Origin: an uncultured Candidatus Melainabacteria bacterium
GTDB lineage: Bacteria; Cyanobacteriota; Vampirovibrionia; Gastranaerophilales; Gastranaerophilaceae
Assembly: GCA_934699705.1 (NCBI GenBank)
Contig: CAKUXD010000030.1
Coordinates: 1-22,632, forward strand
Direction of reading: 5' to 3'
Length of the DNA: 22,632 nucleotides
The position numbers were made by a program, and so were the translations under genes. Position 1 is the first letter of the stretch. Each line of letters begins with the position of its first letter. The notes under the pieces are model-generated. The model saw nothing but the letters and a program-made list of their open reading frames with translations. It was not told where the DNA came from and did no database searches. Positions 8,901 to 15,510 of the stretch are shown here, piece after piece.

Positions 8901-11900
8901 CTCTATCGTTAAAAGTATTAATTTGAAGAACTGTATCTTTATTATTAATAATAAAATTCATTTCTTTTGAAATATACTCATCAACACTACCGTTTCGTAA
9001 TGCTTCAATTCTATAAACAGAGGTTTTAACTTTTGAATCAAAATAATCTTTAATGGTTACAGAATCTAAATATTTACCTTCACTATCAGTTCTTCCATAC
9101 CAAATAACTAAATCATTAGAATATGGGTCTTTTTGATATTGCAATTTAGAAAATTCAAAATCTTCAAAAATCAAAGTATCATTACCAGTACCTGCAAGAA
9201 TTACATCGTTTCCATCGCCAGTTTTGAAATATAATTCGTTTTCTCCATTGCCACCACTTAAAGTATCATTACCTTCGCCACCTCTAAGTTTATTGTTTCC
9301 TGCTTCGCCATATAATTCATCATCACCAGCTCCGCCAATTAAAACATCATCGCCGTCCCCGCCATAAATAACGTCGTTGCCGTCATTACCGTTAATTGTA
9401 TCGTTTCCTGCATTACCATAAATTGTATCGTTACCGATGTTTCCTTCAATATTTTCCCCTAGATATGAACCATTTAATACATTGTCAAATTCATTATTTG
9501 CATCTAATTTTAAATTATCTAACAAATTATCTATGTAATAAGATTTTCTAGTATTATCAACCAATGTTTTTACTGAAGTTTTTTTGTTTTGTGAAAAATA
9601 TTCATTTATTGTAATAAATATTTTGTTCGCAGAATCTCTAATAATTAAATTGCCATTGTTGTCATTAACAAATTCTAAAGCAGTTAAATTTGAATTTTTT
9701 AAAACAATAGTGTCATTGCCTGTGCCTGAATAAATAGTATCTTTTCCACTATCTGCATCAAAAATAAATTGATTATTACCTTCATCACCATATAATTTGT
9801 CGTTACCAGCTCCGCCAACGATAATGTCATCTCCTGCACCACCGTAAATTACGTCATTGCCTTCGCCACCGCCTATATAATCATCTCCTGCGCCACCATT
9901 AATAGTGTCATTACCTTCTTTGCCGTAAATATAATCATTACCTGCGCCACCATTAATTACATCTGCTAAATTTCCACCTGTAATCGTATCTGATAATGAT
10001 GAACCATTTAATGTATTCTTTTTATCAGCTATTCCCGTAATCTCAAATCCTGAAATATAATCTGCGATTGCGTATCTTTTATTGTCTGTATCTACAATAT
10101 ATTTTACAGAACTTTCAAAATTGCCATTCTTTAAGTAATCAACAATTGTTACCTTACTATCTAATTTTGATAAGTCCATACCATATTTAATAATTAAGTT
10201 ATTACCTTCAAATGTGATTTCTAAATTTTCATATTTTACACCCTTGAATACAAGAGCGTCAGTGCCACTACCAGAATATACGACGTCATTGCCATCACCA
10301 ACAATTGTTTGATTACCATTTTCATCTTCAATTACATTGTTTGCATTAAATACAATTGTGTTGTTTCCAGCTTCACCATAAATAGTATCGTTACCCAAAC
10401 CTGCTTCAATATAATCATCATAAGTTTCATCATCATAAATAGTTAATGGAATATCTGCTTCAGAACTATCACCGTATATTAAATCGTTTCCACCATAAGT
10501 CTTTATTGTGTCATTTCCTGCAGCACCATAAATTGTATCATCATAAATGTTAGTTTGTGGTGCAATTATTTCATCATTTAAAAACGTTCCATGAACTAAA
10601 GTCGCTTCGTTTTCGTTAAAAGTGATTTCAATATTTCCAGAAATTAATGATTTTAAGGCTTTTGTTTCCCCCGAACTATCGGTAACATTTGAAACTAAAT
10701 GATGAGTTTCGCCTAAAAAATAATCTAATAATTTAACTGTTTCAGACGAACCTTGCACATCAGGGTTGCCAGAAGGTATTTTGTTGTATGTTATAACTAA
10801 ATCTGTATCCGTTTTTTCAAAAGTTAAATCAGCAAATTCTATATCAGTAAAAATTAAATTATCTTTACCACTTTTACCAAAATGAATAATATCATTTCCA
10901 TTTAATTTGCTAAAAACGTAAGTATCGTTTCCGACACCACTATATAAAACGTCATCACCAGCACCGCCAGTAAGAGTATTATCTCCACTTATGCCATATA
11001 AAGTATCGTTTCCTTCGCCACCAATTAAAGAATCATTACCCGTACCACCTTCTAAAATGTCATCGCCAGCACCGCCGTCTAAAGTATCATTTCCAGCTCC
11101 GCCGATTAGAGAATCATTGCCCTCGCCTCCGTATAATACATCATCGCCATCGCCACCATCTAAAGTATCATTTCCGTCGTTTCCATATAAAGTATCGTTT
11201 CCGCTAAGACCTCTCAAATGGTTATTTGCGTCATTACCTGTAATAATATTGTTAGAATTATTACCTGTTGCATTTAATGAATCTGCCCATTTCTTAATAT
11301 TGTCAACAGTTTGATTCATCTGGGTTATACCGTTAAAATAATCACTACCATTTGAAGTTATAAAAGCAAGCAGTTTTTCTTTTGTAATAAATGAAAAACC
11401 AATGTTAGGATTACCTGTATCTTGAATGTAAAAACCAACAACCTCGCCTTTTGAGTTTGTTACGACGCCCAAAAGAGTTATCCCATGACCTGCATATTCA
11501 TCACTTTTGTAACCGTCCCATAAATATCTTGCATCACCACCTGCAATAATGGCTTTTCCTTCTTTTAGTGCTGTTGCAATATGGTTAATTAATTCTTCAT
11601 CAGAGTGGTTTGCTTTAAAATATTCATTCCATGTAGTAACACTATATTCCTGCATTGCCGATTCATACATAGCAATTTCTAGGTATAGTTCAGCAATTTC
11701 TGCTTCATGACGTTTTCGTGCTTCTATACTACAAGAATTTTTATTTTTTTCATACCAATCAACTTTTTCGTTATATTGCTTAACTTTAGCCATACGTTGT
11801 TTTTGCATTTCGATTAAGGCATCATCTTTTGCAAATAAATTAGTTGATTCCTCTGCATACCCGCCAACACTTGTTGTTTCTAAACCTGCATTATTATAAT

Positions 11901-12387
11901 CTTTTAGAATAGCTTTTCTTTGATCATAAACTGTACCACCGTCATTTTCATCTAATACACCTAAAACAATTTCATCATCTGCGTATGGAACATCTTCTTC
12001 TACTAACTTACCTGTTTCATCTGTATATTGAGCTTTATATTTGTTACTAATTGCCCAAGATGTAATTTCATCTTCGGTAGCTTTTTGGTCTGTAACATCT
12101 ACAAGTCCCGCAGTAGCAAGAATATTCAAACAAGATTCAACACCGCAGTTGTTATATTGTTGTTCTCTATCTAAAATCCATTTTGCAGGCGCACCATAAA
12201 TGTTATATTGCTCATTACTAGTAAGCGAATTGCTAATATCACTACCATTTTTAACAATTGCATCTGTTGAATTAATAAGTGTAATATTATTCACATTTTT
12301 TAAACTATCTATATCTGTTGTACTAGTAATTGTACCATTTTCGATAGATCCATTTAAACCACCTGCATTTTTATTATATTGCGCCAT
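2944..12387 (-). CDS. Giant RTX-type calcium-repeat protein with an N-terminal C39-like cysteine peptidase domain
   Basis: This 3147-residue protein begins with a papain-like/C39-like domain (about 60-365). It shows QQYNNCGVES with candidate nucleophile C81, AGHGITLLGV with H301 and FYIQDTG with D323. A charged, coiled-coil-like insert sits at about 190-245. From about 385 on, blocks of GGxGxDxL nonapeptides, which in RTX proteins form Ca2+-binding beta-rolls, alternate with modules of about 100 residues of the haemolysin-type calcium-binding-related kind (NDTxYSGxGxDxLxF, LVIxYG, DSVTIxNYF, SSVKxI). Thirteen such modules have their NYF-type motif near residues 554, 751, 931, 1114, 1319, 1524, 1714, 1872, 2029, 2191, 2449, 2654 and 2831; a divergent one is near 3079. 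There is no Sec signal, as expected for type I export, but no exporter genes are nearby. A protease, adhesin or toxin role is open. The ATG lacks a strong ribosome binding site (weak TAGGGTAAAAATT). Confidence 0.9.
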   Translation of the reverse strand: MAQYNKNAGGLNGSIENGTITSTTDIDSLKNVNNITLINSTDAIVKNGSDISNSLTSNEQYNIYGAPAKWILDREQQYNNCGVESCLNILATAGLVDVTDQKATEDEITSWAISNKYKAQYTDETGKLVEEDVPYADDEIVLGVLDENDGGTVYDQRKAILKDYNNAGLETTSVGGYAEESTNLFAKDDALIEMQKQRMAKVKQYNEKVDWYEKNKNSCSIEARKRHEAEIAELYLEIAMYESAMQEYSVTTWNEYFKANHSDEELINHIATALKEGKAIIAGGDARYLWDGYKSDEYAGHGITLLGVVTNSKGEVVGFYIQDTGNPNIGFSFITKEKLLAFITSNGSDYFNGITQMNQTVDNIKKWADSLNATGNNSNNIITGNDANNHLRGLSGNDTLYGNDGNDTLDGGDGDDVLYGGEGNDSLIGGAGNDTLDGGAGDDILEGGTGNDSLIGGEGNDTLYGISGDNTLTGGAGDDVLYSGVGNDTYVFSKLNGNDIIHFGKSGKDNLIFTDIEFADLTFEKTDTDLVITYNKIPSGNPDVQGSSETVKLLDYFLGETHHLVSNVTDSSGETKALKSLISGNIEITFNENEATLVHGTFLNDEIIAPQTNIYDDTIYGAAGNDTIKTYGGNDLIYGDSSEADIPLTIYDDETYDDYIEAGLGNDTIYGEAGNNTIVFNANNVIEDENGNQTIVGDGNDVVYSGSGTDALVFKGVKYENLEITFEGNNLIIKYGMDLSKLDSKVTIVDYLKNGNFESSVKYIVDTDNKRYAIADYISGFEITGIADKKNTLNGSSLSDTITGGNLADVINGGAGNDYIYGKEGNDTINGGAGDDYIGGGEGNDVIYGGAGDDIIVGGAGNDKLYGDEGNNQFIFDADSGKDTIYSGTGNDTIVLKNSNLTALEFVNDNNGNLIIRDSANKIFITINEYFSQNKKTSVKTLVDNTRKSYYIDNLLDNLKLDANNEFDNVLNGSYLGENIEGNIGNDTIYGNAGNDTINGNDGNDVIYGGDGDDVLIGGAGDDELYGEAGNNKLRGGEGNDTLSGGNGENELYFKTGDGNDVILAGTGNDTLIFEDFEFSKLQYQKDPYSNDLVIWYGRTDSEGKYLDSVTIKDYFDSKVKTSVYRIEALRNGSVDEYISKEMNFIINNKDTVLQINTFNDRVNNITGTKYNDYIIGGNVPEFTNNIYHGGDGNDTIIGGQREDLIYGGNGNDVLYGGDDRDTIYGGAGNDTIYGGNGSDLLFGEAGENEFHFEAVNNPTKDSHLFNNDTIISGQGKDTLVFDNTKYEDLSFYQDRNDLIIKYGNSYDLKENNSVTIKDYFRYRGNVSVKTIKTVEGKDAHNNDIIKIGELSTYMTDKVLSVLVRPDVKNNLTGSNYNDTIVGGDLDDILRGVNGNDTIYGGKGNDVLYGDNGDDEIHGGIGNDLIIGGAGNDLLYGDENDDIIYGGVGDDSIYGGTGNDRLYGEAGVNNFYFATGDGNDTVYSGYGYDILNFTDADFADMKFINSGYDLIIKYTNTGDTVTLANYLRSPRNSIQKIIDKNGNEHILQEEVTIALEGYKGYANRITGTFLNNDITGGYSNDILNGGNGNDTISGSKGNDIINGGNGDDVLYGDSETPSGNFGTYSDDDVIHGGYGNDSIYGGYGNDRLYGDAGMNTMYFNETDYDGHDTVYSGYGYDILNFKDLNFNDLKFSKVGNDLVISYQNGGRDNSVNIFNYFINKYSSVKEIVTDDGTNSILNNNNIHIDINAINPMRNNTIIGTFLNDKIVGGNMNDIIIAGEGNDYIDGGAGDDVIFCGIGDNTIIGGKGNDRLYAEAGNNTFEFNIGDGNDTVYIGSGTDTLKFNNLNKDDVVISRYLNNLVFSYGTNDSVLIWNYFNTNGVINMLAEFKDGTFNIKDLYNDSVVATTISSNIKAVRGTVLNDEIIATGNGQILYGYTGNDSIQGSVGHDVIFGGIGDDTIIGGKGNDRLYGEAGINTLIFNTGDGKDTVYSGRSYDILNINDEFADLKFYKIGNDLVIGYGDADDSVTISGYFINKYSSVKEIITTGDIKNNILNNNNIKIDIQGNPVRNNTLIGSFLNDNIVGGDMNDIIRAGEGNDYIDGGAGHDVIFCGIGDNTIIGGKGNDRLYGEAGNNTFIFNINAGNDTIYSGTGSDTLKFEDVSFNDLEFFNDSLGSLVIIAKDSTGNYANSVTIANYFRFKGITSFEKIIDKNGDEYTISVDNGNILFKDSSNTVYPVTIKSIANLYAYNRIVGTDFNDSIVGGNYIDNISAGKGDDIVIGGYGNDIIYGNDGNDTLYGDSTNLNDYLGGNDIIYSGNGNDVIYGGAGHDRLFGENGNDTIYGGAGNDYIDGGNDDDELRGGEGNDTIHGGNGNDTIYGGAGDDIIYGDTGNNYIHFSNEDAQDVVFSGRGVDTLVFDDINDFNKLKFTNSNGNLIIYYNETNDYDKVVVVNYFKMISSVKYIQIGNNPNDTKLLSELLLNDGKFVTIEGFENRGNYLIGTVYNDSITGGYFADIISGGEGHDYIDGGAGNDKLYGHNGKDTILGGDGNDYIDGGVDDDSLLGGAGNDTIRGGDGDDYIEGGTGNDYLYGDAGINTFSFKVGDGNDVIFSGTGQDILDFGTLDLKTDFKFVKDGNNLIISYGQATGFVDSVTIYSYYNGICSVNTIIAKIDGERVSVDIKDIGNIEMRGDEFRKNKLDGSVMNDIIYGGVLADTISGGNGNDTIYGGAGNDYIDGGRDNDILYGGTGNDIIHGGMGNDTIIGGLDNDRLYGDYGNNTFIFNDGDGRDTIYSGSGNDTIEFADMTKDNLKIVYDKASGSVIINYGTNNYDYVYIDSYTNNSSVKYIVTKDATDPNNKITTKLSDLLNENMININAEAKKKTEGTIYNDKIISDNKGSVYIDGGAGDDLIEGGKYDDTIYGGAGNDTIRGNGGSDLIHGGNGDDVLYSGAGKCNYLYGDNGNDKLYGDINSKYDYLYGGAGDDTIYANSRYYTEAYGGEGNDTYEINLSATKISDSSGKSDVINIQAGKASVGVFFNVSKQTDIFADADSSDLYLYDISKLQEIMADFEENGTLPTNKLVQIENYFAKGLIEQINSNDGSHFGIDEINKIKESVTSWLNTKDYASTEAVLQSGNQTDIAVLLQLYGNLDWQ
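5996..7255 (-). repeat. Recent segmental duplication inside the RTX gene (about 300 bp, offset 945)
   Basis: The stretch around 5996-6310 is repeated at about 6941-7255 with long identical runs: the sequence at 6034 recurs at 6979. At protein level both copies read FCGIGDNTIIGGKGNDRLY and YFINKYSSVKEI, and both carry a cysteine in place of the usual glycine of the nonapeptide. This similarity is far above that of the other modules, so it is a young duplication. Confidence 0.75.
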
Positions 12388-12421
12388 AATTTTTACCCTA
12401 TTTTAAATAATACTTCATTCT

Positions 12422-12451
12422 ATAATACCAAATTTACCCTCGTTTAAGCAA
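12422..12451 (-). promoter_or_regulatory. Possible promoter of the RTX gene
   Basis: On the minus strand TTGCTT (12451-12446), 18 bases and TATTAT (12427-12422) lie about 35 bases before the RTX start. Both boxes are imperfect, so this is a candidate only. Confidence 0.4.
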
Positions 12452-12472
12452 TAATTTAATTTATATTTACAT

Positions 12473-12507
12473 AATAAAAAATCCCGACACAAATAAGTTA
12501 TCGGAAT
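12473..12507 (-). terminator. Terminator of the small exported-protein gene
   Basis: On the minus strand ATTCCGATA (12507-12499) pairs over 9 bp, with some G-U pairs, with TGTCGGGAT (12489-12481). The stem is followed by a run of T. It ends the upstream gene before the RTX promoter region. Confidence 0.7.
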
Positions 12508-12537
12508 TTTAAATTTTTATGATATTTTTACAAATTA

Positions 12538-12825
12538 CTATATTTTCTTTTTTTCAGGATAGCTGTATAGCTTTTTTTTGAAAGTCTTATTTTTTTGCAT
12601 ATCTTCTAATTCTTTTTTTTGTTTTTCTGTCAAATTAGAATATAAATCTTTTTCTTGTTTATTATCTTCCATTTTTTGATTTTCCTCGTTTTTAACTACT
12701 TTTTCTTTTTGTACAACCTCTTGTGATGAAGTTATTTTGTCAGAGTTTACGCTCTTTATGCATGCATTTGCGATTGTAATATTTAACGTCAACGCCATAG
12801 CCAAAATTAATAAATTTTTTATCAT
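12538..12825 (-). CDS. Small exported Lys/Glu-rich protein of unknown function
   Basis: This 95-residue protein has a clear N-terminal export signal: MIKNLLILAMALTLNITIANA followed by C22. The ANA before the cysteine suits signal peptidase I. A lipoprotein with an atypical lipobox (IANAC) is possible but less likely. The rest is hydrophilic and probably helical, rich in K, E, N and Q (NEENQKMEDNKQEKDLY, TEKQKKELEDMQKNKTFKK). The open frame continues upstream into repeat DNA to 13173. The ATG at 12825 is chosen because AAGGA lies 6 bases before it and a consensus promoter lies at 12857-12885. It is a single-gene unit with its own terminator. I do not recognise the family. Confidence 0.75.
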   Translation of the reverse strand: MIKNLLILAMALTLNITIANACIKSVNSDKITSSQEVVQKEKVVKNEENQKMEDNKQEKDLYSNLTEKQKKELEDMQKNKTFKKKLYSYPEKKKI

Positions 12826-12856
12826 AAATTTTCCTTTTTTAGCTTGATATTCTGAT

Positions 12857-12885
12857 ATTATAAAAGAAATAAACAAAATGTTCAA
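12857..12885 (-). promoter_or_regulatory. Strong sigma70-type promoter of the small exported protein
   Basis: On the minus strand TTGAAC (12885-12880), a 17-base spacer and a perfect TATAAT (12862-12857) lie about 30 bases before the ATG at 12825. Confidence 0.8.
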
Positions 12886-13015
12886 TATGTAAAAATGTCC
12901 AAGTATAACCAGAAATGAGCGACTTGTCCGAGTGAAACAATAATTCAGCACAATAAAATCTTTTATAATTTTACTAGAGGGGAGAACCCCAGTCGGGGGT
13001 GAAGAACCCTGCACG

Positions 13016-13049
13016 AAAAAAAGACCTCCAAAGTGAAAGTCTTTTTTAA
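13016..13049 (-). terminator. Duplicate copy of the tRNA-Arg terminator
   Basis: This is the same hairpin as at 13249-13282, sitting behind the 13-base tRNA tail of the left repeat copy. On the minus strand GACTTTC pairs with GGAGGTC around ACTTT, flanked by A and T runs. No intact gene precedes it. Confidence 0.6.
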
Positions 13050-13064
13050 TGGTACGCGTGGAGA

Positions 13065-13165
13065 TGAATTTTGTGTAGGGCGCCGTGTGAGTGTAAACGA
13101 ACCCAGCCCGAAGTAGCGAGGACATAGCGAATGACAACGATAGTGAAATGAGCGACTTGTCCGAG
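13065..13165. repeat. Structured intergenic element with GAGTG-type loop motif
   Basis: Between and into the two tRNA-Arg tail copies lie two predicted arms. GGGC and GCCC enclose a loop with GAGTGTAAACGAA (about 13077-13110). GGACA (13120-13124) and TGTCC (about 13157-13161) enclose a loop with GAATGACAACGA. The loops resemble the paired GAGTGCAACGAA loops of the element at 22283-22415, which suggests one dispersed family. The function is unknown. Confidence 0.5.
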
Positions 13166-13248
13166 TGAAACAATAATTCAGCACTATAAAATCTTTTATA
13201 ATTTTACTAGAGGGGAGAACCCCCGTCGGGGGTGAAGAACCCTACACG

Positions 13249-13282
13249 AAAAAAAAGACCTCCAAAGTGAAAGTCTTTTTTA
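13249..13282 (-). terminator. Rho-independent terminator of tRNA-Arg
   Basis: On the minus strand, starting right after the CCA, AAAAAAGACTTTC pairs with GGAGGTCTTTTTT around ACTTT (13 bp including G-U pairs). A T-run follows. Confidence 0.85.
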
Positions 13283-13283
13283 A

Positions 13284-13360
<77 letters not shown>

Positions 13361-13397
13361 TAATATTGAGTTCTTCTATTTAAAACTAATATTTATA

Positions 13398-13426
13398 ATA
13401 TTAATTCCCTGCATCTATTCTATCAA
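13398..13426 (-). promoter_or_regulatory. Candidate promoter of tRNA-Arg
   Basis: On the minus strand TTGATA (13426-13421), 17 bases and TAATAT (13403-13398) lie about 40 bases before the tRNA 5' end. The -10 box is weak (4 of 6). Confidence 0.45.
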
Positions 13427-13466
13427 AGAAAATCTTTTTTTTCAAGATTTAATTTTAATTTTATTA

Positions 13467-13472
13467 TATAAT
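13467..13472 (+). promoter_or_regulatory. -10 box directly before the first chromate-transporter gene (leaderless start likely)
   Basis: A perfect TATAAT ends 6 bases before the ATG at 13479, so transcription would start at or next to the start codon. No ribosome binding site precedes that ATG and no good -35 box is visible. Confidence 0.45.
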
Positions 13473-13478
13473 TTAATC

Positions 13479-14027
13479 ATGAAGGTACGTTTGCAAGATT
13501 TATACAGAGAATTTTTATTGCTCGGAATTCAGCTTTTGGGCGGTGGTTACGTTATTGTACCCCTAATTCAACAAAGTATTATCGACAAACATAATTGGAT
13601 TACAAATGAAGAACTTACGGATTTTTATGCATTAAGTCAAAGTATTCCAGGAATTATCGCTGCAAATATTTCTGCCTTTATCGGGTATAAAATTCGTGGA
13701 AAAAGTGGTGCTTTAGTCGCCCTTTTAGGGATTATAACCTCTCCTATAATTTCTATTCTAATTGTTGCTTTAATTGTTGATTACCTATTAAAAATTTCTT
13801 TTATTCAAAGTGTTTTTTGGGGTGTGGGAGTTGCAGTTATTATACTTGTTTATCTTACAATCAAAGAAATGTGGAAAAATAGTTTAACCGATTTTGTTTC
13901 TTGGGTAATTTTTTTAGGTTGTTTTGTTTCATCTTTTTTCTTTAAATTTTCACCAGTGCTTGCTATCATAGGTTCAGTTATAATCGGCGTTTCATACAAA
14001 TTAATTCAAAAGAGGTGTGCAAAATGA
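13479..14027 (+). CDS. Chromate transporter family protein, short form (first of a pair)
   Basis: This 182-residue membrane protein of the CHR superfamily is encoded as a half-size transporter. Residues 10-35 (LLGIQLLGGGYVIVPLIQQ) and the segment LSQSIPGIIAANISAFIGYK carry the family's GGG-Y-P and PG-AAN signatures. Several hydrophobic helices follow. Short CHR proteins occur as adjacent pairs that probably assemble together, and the second gene overlaps this stop codon by ATGA. Known family members export chromate, but the natural substrate in a gut organism is uncertain. The ATG lacks a ribosome binding site and sits 6 bases behind TATAAT. A TTG nine bases further in, preceded by AAGG, is an alternative start. 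Confidence 0.88.
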   Translation: MKVRLQDLYREFLLLGIQLLGGGYVIVPLIQQSIIDKHNWITNEELTDFYALSQSIPGIIAANISAFIGYKIRGKSGALVALLGIITSPIISILIVALIVDYLLKISFIQSVFWGVGVAVIILVYLTIKEMWKNSLTDFVSWVIFLGCFVSSFFFKFSPVLAIIGSVIIGVSYKLIQKRCAK

Positions 14028-14563
14028 TGACTCTTGTTCACCTGATAATTGAATTTTTCAAAATAGGTGTATTTTCAGTTGGTGGCGGATATGCGACCAT
14101 GCCGTTTTTATACCAACTTGTGCATACTTACGGTTGGTACACAACAGACCAATTAACCAATATGATTGCAATTTCTATGATAACTCCTGGACCAGTCGGT
14201 GCTAATATGGCAACATTTGCTGGATTTAAAATTTATGGAGTTTTAGGTGGCATAATCGCGACGTTAGCGTTAATTCTTCCTTCCTTCATTTTTGTTGTTG
14301 CAATTTCAAAAGTGTTAAAAACCTTCAAAGATAATTTTTGGGTAAAATCTGTTTTATACTCATTAAAACCTGCAGGTTGCGGACTACTTTTTGCAGTAGG
14401 AGCAGGATTTTTTAAAGATAACGTAACAAGCATGCCAGCATTAATCTTATTTTTATGTCTGTTTGCTTTGTCGTTCAAATTTCAAAAAAATCCATTATAT
14501 TACTTTTTATTCGCTGGAATTGTAGGAGTTGTTTTACAACTTTGCGGAGTGAAATTGGTTTAA
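14024..14563 (+). CDS. Chromate transporter family protein, short form (second of a pair)
   Basis: This 179-residue partner of the preceding gene has the same architecture: FFKIGVFSVGGGYATMPFL near the N-terminus and SMITPGPVGANMATFAGFK, followed by hydrophobic helices. It is an inner-membrane protein of the CHR superfamily, presumably working as a heteromer with its neighbour. The start at 14024 overlaps the previous stop as ATGA and has AGAGG 8 bases upstream (14011-14015). A GTG at 14015 in the same frame is less likely because it would overlap that binding site. The unit ends at the hairpin at 14591-14615. Confidence 0.88.
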   Translation: MMTLVHLIIEFFKIGVFSVGGGYATMPFLYQLVHTYGWYTTDQLTNMIAISMITPGPVGANMATFAGFKIYGVLGGIIATLALILPSFIFVVAISKVLKTFKDNFWVKSVLYSLKPAGCGLLFAVGAGFFKDNVTSMPALILFLCLFALSFKFQKNPLYYFLFAGIVGVVLQLCGVKLV

Positions 14564-14590
14564 TTTAAAAATTTGAGAAAATAAAAAAAG

Positions 14591-14615
14591 GGCGGATTTG
14601 CTTTGCAAATCCGCC
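14591..14615. terminator. Bidirectional terminator between convergent genes
   Basis: GGCGGATTTGC (14591-14601) pairs perfectly with GCAAATCCGCC (14605-14615) around TTT. A-rich and T-rich flanks let it act for both the chromate-transporter pair and the amidohydrolase gene. Seventeen bases of it recur at 73-89. Confidence 0.88.
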
Positions 14616-14632
14616 TTCTTTAATATTTTTCC

Positions 14633-15436
14633 TTAATCAATTTTATCTATTGGGAAAAGTTGTTTCATATATTTTGCTTCATTTATATCAATATCTGCAT
14701 AGATTGCGCCTTCTTTATCCCCAGCATTTGCAATAACTTGTGAGGTTGGAGAAATTATCATTGAGTTTCCTATTCCGCAGTATACGTCAGAGATTTGTCT
14801 TGTTTGGTTGCAAACAATCATGAATAAAGCGTTGTCGTATGCTCTTGTTCTACACATTGAAACAAACATTTCCTGTGCATATTTTTTGCTTTCTTCATTT
14901 TCATAAATTTCATTTGGAACAAGCCAAGCGGTTGGCATTGCGATAATTTGAACCCCTTTTTTCATTATTTGATTAATAAATACAGGATATCTCATATCGT
15001 AGCAAATAGTTAAACCAACTTTTGCAAAATCAAAGTGCGCAATGGTAATTTCATTTCCTGCGGTAATTCTTTGACCTTCTGTTCCGCCCATATAATTAAA
15101 TAAATGGATTTTGTCATAAACTGCAATAATTTCGCCCATTCTATCTATCGCAAAAGTAGTATTGTAAAGTTTTTCATCTATTTTTCTAACTACACTTCCT
15201 GCAATAATATTTGTATTATATTTTTTTGCAAGTTTTTGAATAAATTTTATTGTTTCTCCGCCGTTTTCATCTTCAGGAGCATCTTTATAGGCAGTGCTTG
15301 TTGAAAAAAATTCTGGTAAAATTACTAAATCTAATTTTTTATCTGCGTTAAATTTTATATAATGTTCTACTTTTTTTAAATTAGTTTCTTTATTACCTGA
15401 TAACGATTTTAATTGAATATTTAAAATTCCTGCCAA
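14633..15436 (-). CDS. Carbon-nitrogen hydrolase (nitrilase superfamily amidohydrolase)
   Basis: This 267-residue cytosolic hydrolase probably acts on a small amide. The Glu-Lys-Cys triad is visible: E42 in LVILPEFFS, K109 in YDKIHLFN and C145 in GLTICYDMRYP. The overall pattern resembles omega-amidase/NIT2-type members, which deaminate alpha-keto acid amides. The substrate is not readable from sequence and N-carbamoyl hydrolases share the fold. The start is taken as TTG at 15436 because AAGAGG lies 6 bases upstream and the protein then opens with the usual AGILNIQ strand. The upstream ATG at 15496 would add an unrelated stretch of 20 residues and overlap the divergent promoter region. It is divergent from the TPR gene. 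Confidence 0.9.
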   Translation of the reverse strand: MAGILNIQLKSLSGNKETNLKKVEHYIKFNADKKLDLVILPEFFSTSTAYKDAPEDENGGETIKFIQKLAKKYNTNIIAGSVVRKIDEKLYNTTFAIDRMGEIIAVYDKIHLFNYMGGTEGQRITAGNEITIAHFDFAKVGLTICYDMRYPVFINQIMKKGVQIIAMPTAWLVPNEIYENEESKKYAQEMFVSMCRTRAYDNALFMIVCNQTRQISDVYCGIGNSMIISPTSQVIANAGDKEGAIYADIDINEAKYMKQLFPIDKID

Positions 15437-15469
15437 AATGCACCTCTTATTACCCTGTTGTATATTTAT

Positions 15470-15479
15470 ATTATATAAT
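15470..15479. promoter_or_regulatory. Palindromic AT-rich -10 region between divergent genes
   Basis: The 74-bp gap between the amidohydrolase and the TPR gene contains the palindrome ATTATATAAT. This places a TATAAT on both strands. No strong -35 box is visible for either direction, so assignment to either gene is tentative. Confidence 0.35.
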
Positions 15480-15510
15480 GAACATGTTATAAACAAAAAA
15501 AGGATAAACT

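Noticed and set aside
10991..11314. A Pro/Ser-rich 107-codon plus-strand frame
   Set aside because: It is the antisense of RTX nonapeptide codons; the periodic pattern is a by-product of the repeats.
2944..12387. The regular short-period repeats of this region as a CRISPR array or satellite
   Set aside because: The repeats follow codon triplets of GGxGxDxL nonapeptides in one uninterrupted 3147-codon frame and have no constant spacers.
12826..13173. N-terminal extension of the small exported protein
   Set aside because: The frame is open by chance through the tRNA-Arg repeat region; the ATG at 12825 has the ribosome site, signal peptide and promoter.
12963..13184. A 73-codon minus-strand frame
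   Set aside because: It is formed entirely from the duplicated tRNA-Arg terminator region and part of the repeat spacer.
15437..15496. Upstream ATG start for the carbon-nitrogen hydrolase
   Set aside because: It would add residues unlike the family N-terminus and has no ribosome site, while the TTG at 15436 has AAGAGG at good spacing.
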